Assembly (NCBI RefSeq): GCF_016801865.2
Contig: NC_068938.1
Location: 197,551,077-197,615,076, forward strand
DNA from: Culex pipiens pallens
Taxonomy: Eukaryota > Arthropoda > Insecta > Diptera > Culicidae
DNA length: 64,000 bases
Direction of reading: 5' to 3'
Under the pieces are notes generated by a model. It was given only the letters and a program-made list of their open reading frames with translations. It ran no database searches and was not told the origin of the DNA. Shown piece after piece: positions 33,563-43,640 of this stretch; the stretch's first letter is position 1, and every line of letters begins with the position of its first letter. A program made the position numbers and the translations under genes.

Positions 33563-35141
33563 ATAAGTGCAGTGCCTCTGGGGACGCGCAGTCCGGTTTT
33601 TTCGCGATAATTTTCGTCTCTTTCGTGTCGCTATTTGTGTGCATGGGGTGATTGGTCATAATAATTGAATAATGCCTTCATAAGTGCAGTGCTTCTGGGG
33701 ACGCGCAGTCCTGTTTTTTCGCGATAATTTTCGTCTCTTTTGTGTCGCTGTTTGTGTGCATGGGGTGATTGGTCATAATAATTGAATAATGCCTTCATAA
33801 GTGCAGTGCTTCTGGGGACGCGCAGTCCTGTTTTTTCTCGATAATTTTCGTCTCTTTTGTGTCGCTGTTTGTGTGCATGGGGTGATTGGTCATAATAATT
33901 GAATAATGCCTTCATAAGTGCAGTGCTTCTGGGGACGCGCAGTCCTGTTTTTTCGCGATAATTTTCGTCTCTTTTGTGTCGCTGTTTGTGTGCATGGGGT
34001 GATTGGTCATAATAATTTAATAATGCCTTCATAAGTGCAGTGCCTCTGGGGACGCGCAGTCCGGTTTTTTTCTCGATAATTTTCGTCTCTTTTGTGTCGC
34101 TGTTTGTGTGCATGGGGTGATTGGTCATAATAATTGAATAATGCCTTCATAAGTGCAGTGCTTCTGGGGACGCGCAGTCCTGTTTTTTCGCGATAATTTT
34201 CGTCTCTTTTGTGTCGCTGTTTGTGTGCATGGGGTGATTGGTCATAATAATTGAATAATGCCTTCATAAGTGCAGTGCTTCTGGGGACGCGCAGTTCTGT
34301 TTTTTTCGCGATAATTTTCGTCTCTTTTGTGTCGCTGTTTGTGTGCATGGGGTGATTGGTCATAATAATTTAATAATGCCTTCATAAGTGCAGTGCCTCT
34401 GGGGACGCGCAGTCCGGTTTTTTTCTCGATAATTTTCGTCTCTTTTGTGTCGCTATTTGTGTGCATGGGGTGATTGGTCATAATAATTGAATAATGCCTT
34501 CATAAGTGCAGTGCTTCTGGGGACGCGCAGTCCTGTTTTTTCGCGATAATTTTCGTCTCTTTTGTGTCGCTGTTTGTGTGCATGGGGTGATTGGTCATAA
34601 TAATTGAATAATGCCTTCATAAGTGCAGTGCTTCTGGGGACGCGCAGTCCTGTTTTTTCTCGATAATTTTCGTCTCTTTTGTGTCGCTGTTTGTGTGCAT
34701 GGGGTGATTGGTCATAATAATTGAATAATGCCTTCATAAGTGCAGTGCTTCTGGGGACGCGCAGTCCTGTTTTTTCGCGATAATTTTCGTCTCTTTTGTG
34801 TCGCTGTTTGTGTGCATGGGGTGATTGGTCATAATAATTTAATAATGCCTTCATAAGTGCAGTGCTTCTGGGGACGCGCAGTCCTGTTTTTTCGCGATAA
34901 TTTTCGTCTCTTTTGTGTCGCTGTTTGTGTGCATGGGGTGATTGGTCATAATAATTTAATAATGCCTTCATAAGTGCAGTGCCTCTGGGGACGCGCAGTC
35001 CGGTTTTTTTCTCGATAATTTTCGTCTCTTTTGTGTCGCTATTTGTGTGCATGGGGTGATTGGTCATAATAATTGAATAATGCCTTCATAAGTGCAGTGC
35101 CTCTGGGGACGCGCAGTTCGGTTTTTTCGCGATAATTTTCG
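33563..35141. repeat. 117-bp tandem array (about 13.5 copies)
   Basis: The unit contains GTGCAGTGC, GGGGACGCGCAG, GTGTGCATGGGGTGATTGG and AATAATGCCTTCAT. Successive GGGGACG landmarks are 117 bp apart. Variant markers (CCTCTGG versus CTTCTGG; CTCGATAA versus CGCGATAA; AATTTAATAATG) recur in blocks of four to five units, showing block duplication. Minus-strand frames of up to 204 codons arise because 117 is divisible by three. Confidence 0.95.
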
Positions 35142-35765
35142 TCGTAAATGATCGTTAAAATTTATTCCAACTTTCAGTTTTAGTAATTACTCATCAAACT
35201 ATCGATTATATGAAGAGTAAAGCGTCATTTATTTACTATTTTTGAAATTTGCTCGCGTTATCTAAATTGTAAAAACAGTACAATTATACTGATAAGTCCA
35301 GCCCATAGCACTAATGCTCGGCTGGCACGCGTTCGATAAAAATAAACCATTTTAAATAATCAATTATCTATCTTTCCGCAGCCGGCTGCCTAAGATTTAA
35401 AAAATTTGAACCGATAAACAAAATGCTCATGGTCACATCACTGCCACTCGTGAATCCTGACCTCATACCCATCTACTAACCCCCTCAAAACTCATGTGAT
35501 ACTTTGTCGGAGAAGCAGTCGATTGGGCGGTCTCTATCACTCAAGTATCGGACTAACATTCCCATCCACTTCCCCGTGACCCTACCACTGGTCGTGGCCG
35601 GCGCCGGTATTGATCAGCATGATAGGGGCCTTTGAGAAGTTGCGAAGCGAGGAAAGATAGCACCCACTCATCTTCCACGGCTCGTGGATGTAACTTCTGG
35701 AGGTCCTGGTCAATAACGGAGTAGCAACTGCGGGTGGGCACCTATGCTTATGCTTATGCTTATGC
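33563..35765 (+). mobile_element. 2.2-kb retroposon headed by 117-bp monomers
   Basis: Bracketed by a perfect 26-bp direct repeat. From 5' to 3' it has about 13.5 tandem 117-bp monomers (33563 to about 35141), about 260 bp of unique AT-rich sequence, then about 345 bp (35420-35765) closely matching the 3' end of the SINE at 18664-19464. It closes with a (TTATGC)n tail at 35743-35765. No open frame with reverse-transcriptase motifs, so it is non-autonomous. The layout recalls monomer-based promoters of some LINE families, but this interpretation is inference. Confidence 0.75.
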
Positions 35766-35791
35766 TTAATTCAGTTCATGTTTATTTGTTG
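35766..35791. repeat. Right 26-bp target-site duplication
   Basis: Identical to 33537-33562. Confidence 0.9.
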
Positions 35792-38100
35792 TACTAATCA
35801 GAATACAATTTGCTTAACTAATAACAGAAAGCAGAGTTTTGGAGATCCTTACAACTACAAATACATTGAAATACAATCAAATGGATGAAAAAAATCCATA
35901 CATTTCAGTCGTTTAAGCGAGAGCAAAAAAAAAACTTTCTAAAATAACTGCTAAAAACATTTTCAAGTAGCTGAAAAGACACTTTTTGATTTTTTTTTAC
36001 CATGATTGATCCAACCTATACTGCCCCTGATCGTGGTATTTTTTTCAGAAAATCATACAACATCCAATACTTAGTTCTAGAAATCAAGAAGAAATCCAGT
36101 TTTTCGCGAAAACTTAACACGTAGCCTTCTGTGTGGGACAAACTTCAAATGCGTTTTTCTCAGCTTGCTGTTTTTGCATATGGGACATTTATGTAAACAT
36201 GGACTGTTAAGGTCTTGAAAAGTATTAATTTGACATTAAGGCCGTTGCATATATGTTTCCAAATTTATGTCCCCACCCTTTCAAATTGTCTGAAAATCAG
36301 AAGGCGCACATAAATTTAAAAATTCCAATGCAAATAGAAGTCTAATCAATTAAAAAAAATCTGAAAAGCAATATTTTGGTAAATTACGATTACTAAACAA
36401 TTGGACAGTTGTATAATGCATTTTGAAGCACTTTTTTCATTCAATAGTTGAAACTGTGGCTTGTTATTTCAATTTTAAATTTTCAATTTTTATATTTGAT
36501 ATACATAGTACCTCAAAATTTTAAACCTATAGAATTCGAGAGTTCTGAAGTTCTTAAAAACGTCAATTCATTAATTGTGAAATTGTAATTCATCACAAAA
36601 TTTTAAGGTTCTGAAATTTAAAATGAAAAATATATTTCAAAATCATAAGAATCAAAGGTTGAAAAATTCTGAATTTCCAAAATTAAATGATCAAAAAATA
36701 AAAAAATAAAAATCGAATGGAAAAAAAATCATGCATTTGAATCTTTGAATAAAAAAATAAGACGTGGTGAATTTGAATATTCTTAAATTCTTGGAATTCT
36801 ACAATATTTTTTAAATTTGTTACATTCCAAATTCAATAAAAATAAGACTGTTACATATTTTATTTGAAGTTTTTGTCTCCCACCCTCTTCAAAGTCAGGC
36901 CGAAAAATCAGGAGGCAAGTTCAATTTTTTAATGGAAATTTAGGTGCAGTCAACTGAAATTAATTTAAAATGCATTCCTCTGCGTTTAGAATTATTTTTC
37001 GGTTAATCCAAAATCTTTGAATTTTAGTGAATCTTCGATGTACAAAACCGCAAAATGTTTTTTTTTTCGCAAAAAAATAAATTTTTGTAAAATCTTACGA
37101 TTTTTTTAAACGAGTGATTGCAAATCAATTGTACGGGTGTTTTATACATTTTCCTATGGTATTTTCAATGAAATTTTGAAATTCTGGCTTGTAAAATTAG
37201 ACATTTTCAAATGAAGATCTCTCTAGTTTCAAGATTTCTGAGTTTTTGCAATCTGGCGCTTGAAATTTGGCCTGCGCTTTTCAAAATGCTTAAGTTTTAA
37301 ATTTTCATATTTTTTTCTCTTAAAATGGTTGTAACTTTTTATCCTTAACTCCAAATTGACCTGTCAAAAAATAAAAATGTTTGTTTTGTGGAACTCTAGA
37401 ATCACATCACTTATATCTAAACTTAACCCTGAATTGCTGAGTTAAAAAACTGATTTTTTAAGGTTTGCTTAGATGCTTGCTCTAAATTTGGTCTTAGAAG
37501 GCGTAGATTACGAGATCAAGTTTTGGTGTCCATGAAAAAGCTGCTTGGATTGGCAAGCCCAAAATCTTTCTAGAAGACAATTTTTTTAAATGCCATTGAA
37601 AACGATTTCAAATTTTCGCTCGTTTGAAAATATTTTGATTTTATGTTAAATTTCAATGCCTTTTCAAACACTTTTTTTGCCTTTCTTCTATCCGATTTTG
37701 GGATTTCCGAAAAGTGGTTCCACGTGGTTTATGGATGGTCCCAAAGGGAAAATTACACATTAGACTGACATAAAACATTTACTTACTCACTGATGCAATA
37801 TTACCATGACCTTTTTTTAATCTTTTTTTGAAATTTGAATCTCTTTAGTCCCTAGATTTCATATCAAAAATGTAATCATTGAGGTTTTGAAAAGATGAAA
37901 AGTGTTTTGATAACTCATTTTGTAGAATCAATCCTGCAATATATTTCTTTTAAAATCAGTGTGCAAATGATAAAAGGATTGAATAAATTCAAAACTATTT
38001 AAATCTTTCAAATTTGTAATTCCCTAATGCCTTGGCCAGTTTGGATTGGAATTCGAAAAAATAAGTTAAAAAACTAAATAAAATTTGTCTTATGCTCTAG
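35792..38100. repeat. AT-rich DNA with dispersed repeats
   Basis: Contains a copy of the CAGCTTGCTGTTTTTGCATA family at 36000-36210, plus two C-rich-tract family fragments (36235-36310, 36860-36940). The rest (37190-38100) is unassigned AT-rich DNA with no coding signal. Confidence 0.55.
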
Positions 38101-39095
38101 GCCTTGAGCTCCCAAAATGGTTTAACCCCCCGGAAACCAACTCAAACTTAACAAAAAAAAGCCGATGACACAAGTCTCCCTGGCGCGGCCCCCCATCTCT
38201 TAGACACAACACAGCATCACCATAAGTCAAGCCAAGCCGAACGTTTTTCTTGCTAGCACTCTACATAGTCTGTATCAGTGAAGAAGTGGTGGGAGGCTTT
38301 TCGGTTATGAACACGTGGTTAAGTTATTGGTTACCATAAAAATGGTAATTTCAGCCCCAATTTCTCGGTTGGCTTGTTGTTGCTGGTTGGAAATTGTTAG
38401 GAACTGTGAACAAGATTTCCGCAGGGGAAGTAAATTTTCGTCACCGACTTGGCGACTTTCCTAAGATTGAGTAGTTACGGGGGGATTGAGTATCTTTTTA
38501 GGGGTGTTTTTAGGTCTATTTTCAGTTTCTAACTTTGGTGAATATTGAGTAGGAATAAAACGAATTCTGTTTGAAAGTTTTCAACCAATATTCCAAAATA
38601 GAAGTTTCACAATATTACATAACATAAACTCAGCCAACCATCGCATAATCTGGCAAACAACATCAAAACCACAAACAACAACCTCTCATCTGCAACCATA
38701 AAAAAGTGCATCAAAAATTCTCACCGCATCAAAGCTCAGCCAAAAATTTCCCGCCTCCCCTCTCTCGTCAAAAAACTGCACACTTTTCCCTCCAATAAAA
38801 TGCATCGTGCTTTTGGCATCCTTCTAAACCTCCCCTCTCCCATCATCCTTTTCGGAGCTTTTCGCCATGCTTCATGGTGTGGAAATAATTTATTCATGCT
38901 CTTCCTCCTCCTCGCTCTCTCTTCCTCTCTTTTGGCGTTCAACCGGCGCGAGCGTGGCCTACATTGATGCGGGGAAAAGGAAAGCCCCCCACCGCCACAG
39001 GAAGTTTTTCCGTGAAAGTTGGCTGCTCCTGAAATTGGTTGATGGCGCCGAAAAAGATTTCGGGTTAGGCCTTCTCGCTTGCGAGGGTTGGTGAA
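38101..39095. other. Unique GC-richer island
   Basis: Non-repetitive, pyrimidine-rich in places (38750-38940). No in-phase splice-bounded exon found. Candidate regulatory or untranslated sequence. Confidence 0.3.
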
Positions 39096-39535
39096 ATAGT
39101 AGTTTATGCAACAAGTTGCAAAAAGAGGATTTTTTCAGCACGAGTCGTACATTTATCCAACGAGGTTCACCGAGTTGGATAAATACGAAGAGTGCTGAAA
39201 AAATCAAGTTTTGCAACGAGTTCCATACAACATTTTTTGCAATTCCGAAAAACACCCATTGAGTGAAATTTTAAGTTAAATTTTCATGTATTTTGTCAAT
39301 AAATTGTTTAAATCAAAAAAAAGTTGAAAAGTGTTACTTTTCCAAACAAGTGCTGAAAAGTTCAACTTTTCAGCACCCATTTCAGTGCTGAAAAGTAGAA
39401 CTTTTCACCATTTATTTTGAAAAGTGTTGCTATTCGATTCTGTTATTTTTGGTACAGAAAAGTAGGCTATTTCGTCGTTCAAGAATGACAGGAAAAGTAA
39501 GTAGTTTCACGATGGAATTGCAAAAAAGTGTTTTC
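39096..39535. repeat. Second copy of the 17226-type inverted-repeat element
   Basis: Shares GCAACAAGTTGCAAAAAGAG, the CGTACATTTATCCAACGAGG block and TTGCTATTCGATTCTGTT with 17330-17560. It carries the uninterrupted AGGAAAAGTAAGTAGTTTC site (39488-39506) that is split by a MITE in the other copy. An internal hairpin of GTGCTGAAAAGTTCAACTTTTCAGCAC type lies around 39351-39405. Confidence 0.8.
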
Positions 39536-40999
39536 TCTTGTGTTGTTTCTTCTGCGGCGTGGTTTTTCAAAAGCCAAAGCAGGAAAACTGGAACGCGTGT
39601 GGAAAACGCAACTTTGATGCAACTTTTTTGAGAGGGAAGAAGAAGAGGAAGTCAACACAAAAATGTGCAAGGAAATGGAAAGAAAACATAAATTCATAAA
39701 ATATGTGGAGTTTTTGCTTCCGTGGCATTCTTTTGTTTGTGCACACGCCAAGTTGGGTGATGTGAGTGCAGAAACTTTTGCCGTTTTCGAAATGAAAGAA
39801 AATTTCTCATGCAGCTTTCGATGGAAAAAAGTCAAGTAATTAAAAATAAAGGTGATGAACAATTAATTGAAAGAATCTACTAAAAGGCTCCAAAAGACTC
39901 TAGTTAAAGTCTCCAGGAAATTGAAGGTTTATTTTTTTTGGTTGACTTATTTTCCATTATTTTGTGATTTGAATAATACAAAAAGCATCACAGTAAGTTT
40001 ATAGATATAATTACAATAAACATAGAGCAATTCCAGCTCAAATCAGGATTTTTTCTGGTACTTTTGTACCCGACCCTCTCTGATTTCAATGAAACTTTGT
40101 AGACATGTTATCTTAGGCTTATATAAGCCATTTTTGTGTAGTAGTCATTGATCAGCGTGCCTGAGTGCATGTGGCGAATGAAGCTGATGAAGGTAATATC
40201 AAAAACGCAAAACTTTAAAATTCGATATCTCTGGAACGAAACATATTCCTTTTTGTCAATAAGTAATTCTTATGTAAAATTAGCAGGGGAATGCGATGGT
40301 GAGGTCAAATTCAAAAAATAAATAGGGCTGTTTTGAGATACGGCAATTTATTTTTTTCAATTGCGCAATACAGGTAGACAAAATATATTAATCTAAATTT
40401 TGATCACGGAAACGGATTCTACGTCCAATTTCCTTCAAAATTGAGCTCAAGACCGACCTTCTAAGATGTGTGGTTCCTGAGCTATCGCCGTTTGAAAATA
40501 TGGGTTTCGCTCAAAAATCGCCAAAAAGTCGATTTTTTGGGGAGGTACCAAAATTGAGGGGGTGGTCCGATTTGAACGAAATTCGGGATTATTGCATGCT
40601 TTGATAGTATCAACAGCCCTGTCAAATTTGAGCAAGATCGGAGAGGGGAATTTTCTCAGTAATGTTATTACGTCGATTGAGTAGTTGATAGATTGAGAGC
40701 AAAGTGATGTTTAGTAGGATTTCTGGAGCTAAAAAAACATTCTGAAACAACAAAATTTGGCCATAGCAAAATATTTAATTTTGTGTTGTTGTAAATTTTT
40801 CATATTTTCTAATATTGGTGTTGTAGTCATAATAAAATCATAAGATTTATTCATAAATGCAATTTCCAATGTGCAATCAGAAATAACTTTTCAATTTTTT
40901 TGAAAGGTTGCGCCGTTTAAAAGTTTAAGGCATTTCCATACCAAATTTTCAGAAATGGTTTTTTAGCAATTAAGAGCGAGTTTTTCACCGATGTGAAAT
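39536..40999. other. Unique DNA followed by repeat-like DNA
   Basis: 39536-39900 is unique with no convincing exon. 40020-40999 has the character of a mobile-element remnant, with low complexity and several GATATCTC and GAGATACG words, but no termini were recognised. Confidence 0.4.
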
Positions 41000-42334
41000 A
41001 GGTCGTATCGAGGTGCTCCGATTTGTATGAAATTTTCAGGGTTTGTTTGTCTATACATGAGATGAACTCATGCCAAATATGAGCCCTCTACGACAAAGGG
41101 AAGTGGGGTAAAACGGGCATTGAAGTTTGAGGTCCAAAAAACATTAAAAATCTTAAAATTGCTCGCATTTCCGTAAAATTCATCAATTCCCAATCTCTAA
41201 GATGCATTCGAATGGTCTTTTGAAGCCCTTCAAAATGTTGTATAGACATTCAGGATTGGTTTGCCTTTTTCTCATAGCTTTTGCAAATTGCTGTTAAAAA
41301 TTGATTTTTTTAAACCTTAATAACTTTTTGCAACAGCCTCCAACACCCATACTCCCGTAGGTCAAAAGTTAGGTAATTTCATGGACTATAAGCCTACGGT
41401 ATACTTTTTGGCTAATGACAGTTTTTCTCATAGATTTACGATGTTTCTATAACAAACATTTTACAACGTTAGTTTTTGCCCTGCAGGCCTCCATAGCGGC
41501 ACTTGTTGGTCTCAATTTTGACATATTCGCAATCCTCAGAAAATTTTACATTAGATTGAGGTGTTGTAATTTTGAATTTGATTGGAAAAAATGCCATTTA
41601 GAATTAATTAAAATATTATTTAGCATTTTGTCGGATTTTGGGTAAAACAGGTATTCGCCTACTTGATACAGCATTTGACGTATTGAACACAGGGTATGAA
41701 ATATCTAACTTTTTTTCAGAAATGTTTTATTTAATTATTATTGTCTTAATAAAATTCATAACTCCAACATCTCAATCTAATGTAAAATTTCCTGAGGATT
41801 CCGAATATGTCAAAATTGAGACCAAAAAGTGCTGCTATGGAGGCCTACAGGGCAAAAACTAACGTTATAAAATGTTAGTTATAAAAACATCGTAAATCTA
41901 TGAGAAAAACTGCATTGGCCAAAAAGTTTATACCGTAGGCTTATAGTTCATAAAATTACCTAACTTTTGACCTCTGGGAGTATGGGTGTTGGAGCCTATT
42001 GCAAAAAGTTATTTAGGTTTAAAAAAAAACCATTTTTAACAGTAATTTGCAAAAGCTATGAGAAAAAGTCAAACCAATCCTGGATGTCTATAGCAAATTT
42101 TGAAGGGCTTCAAAAGACCTCTCGAATGCATCTAAGAGAGTGGGAATTGATGAAGTTTTACGGAAATGCGAGCAATTTTAAGATTTTTAATGTTTTTTGG
42201 ACCTCAAACTTCAATGCCCGTTTTACCCCACTTCCCTTTGTCGTAGAGAGCTCATATTTGGCATGAGTTCATCTCATGTATAGACAATCGAACGCTGAAA
42301 GTTTCATCCAAATCGGAGCACCTCGATACGACCT
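41000..42334. repeat. 1.3-kb palindromic element
   Basis: Outer ends AGGTCGTATCGAGGTGCTCC (41000-41019) and its complement (42315-42334). Arms of about 585 bp (41000-41585 and 41748-42334) are near-identical inverted copies. Landmark pairs are GAAGTGGGGTAAAACGGGCA near 41101 with its complement near 42215, and GCAGGCCTCCATAGC near 41483 with GCTATGGAGGCCTACAG near 41834. The spacer is about 160 bp. No coding capacity. Confidence 0.9.
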
Positions 42335-43640
42335 CTAGAACAAACCGAGCAATATTTACAAATACTGCCTCTTAAAGTCTCCAGTTTAAGTATGAAGTAG
42401 CAGTCGTAGCTTAAATCGAGAGATATTAACTGAAAGTATTCCTTGAATGTATCCATCAAAAACAGTTTACACTAGAAGTCTCCATATGGATTTTTTGCTT
42501 GAAATCTTCATTGTATTGAATTAATTGAATTCTTGATTAAAAGTCTTCAAAATCTAGAAATGTATTTCGGGGAAGTCTCCACTTTACGTCTATATGAGAG
42601 TCGATACAAAATGTCATAAAATCTCTACCTAAAGTCTTCACTGCAAGTTCTACTTGAAATCTCCATTCCAATTGAAATATTAATTTGAAGTCATTACTTG
42701 AAAATTCACTGAAAATTAACATTAAAAGTCTCCTTTTGTAGTTTCTCCATAAAGTCTACACACATTTTTTCCAATTATTCTCACATTTCTTAGGTGGATC
42801 TAGCTCGCTCATTTTTCCAGTGAGTTCAGAATTTTCATTTTCTAGAGATAAATCAAATAGAGCAACGCTGCAGCATATGTGCGTCTATCTAGATGTTTGT
42901 TTGTGGAAAATGAGTGCAAAGAGCAACAACAAAAAAAAAAAACATCCTTTCCTTGAACCGTTGTCGGTGGAGGTGTTGGAGAGAGGGTGGTGCGGAAAAT
43001 GCATGGAAAATACTTTCTCGTCAGATCCTCGGCTGACGTCAAATTCCGCTGCCACGGTTTGTCTACGGATTTGCCAGCATTTTTTTTGTTGTGTTGCCTC
43101 TACATGCGAAATTCATAACTTTTTCCATTTGCAAAAATGATTGTTTGTCAGAGTTCTTTTGACAAAGAACTTTGTCCTAAGGTTTCTATACGTGGTGTCA
43201 ATCCAAAATTTTCGCGAAGCGAAAACGTTACGTGACGAATTCCCCTCTCGGCAAATTTCCCCTCTTTTTGGTGCACGCTGGTTGGTTGAACAAACGTTTC
43301 CCAATCAGTCAATATAGAGACGTGAGATTGATGTATCTAAAATCACCCCCACTCTACCTCATAATTTTCGGATCGTCGACGCGGCAAAAAGCGAATAAGG
43401 AGATGTAGGAGAATGGGTGCAAAGAGGCGGGGCATACGTCCCCGACCTAAATCAACAAAAAGCGGCTCGGTCGGTCCCGAAAATTCATTCTGTTGCTGGA
43501 CGTCGACGAGAACACATCAGGAGCAGATGGCCTGGTGGCCCGATTGCAGACGGCCTGGAGGCCCGGGAGCAGATAGCCTGGAGTCATGGACACGCCAAGA
43601 CATGCCAGCCGGCATGAGCGGGAATTGGAATTGGCCACCA
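42335..43640. other. Spacer then unique GC-rich segment
   Basis: 42335-42790 contains loosely repeated AAAGTCTCCA/GAAGTCTCC words (about 15-25 bp spacing), a degenerate minisatellite. 42790-43610 is unique, GC-rising, and leads into the 141-bp array. Repeated AGCAGAT(G/A)GCCTGG and GGCCTGGAGGCCCG words lie at 43520-43580. No gene called. Confidence 0.4.

Noticed and set aside
33631..35067. Minus-strand frames up to 204 codons in the 117-bp array
   Set aside because: Period of 39 codons from a tandem array; frames break wherever a base is gained in the T run.
33563..35141. CRISPR-like repeat array
   Set aside because: Units are contiguous without unique spacers and the DNA is eukaryotic.
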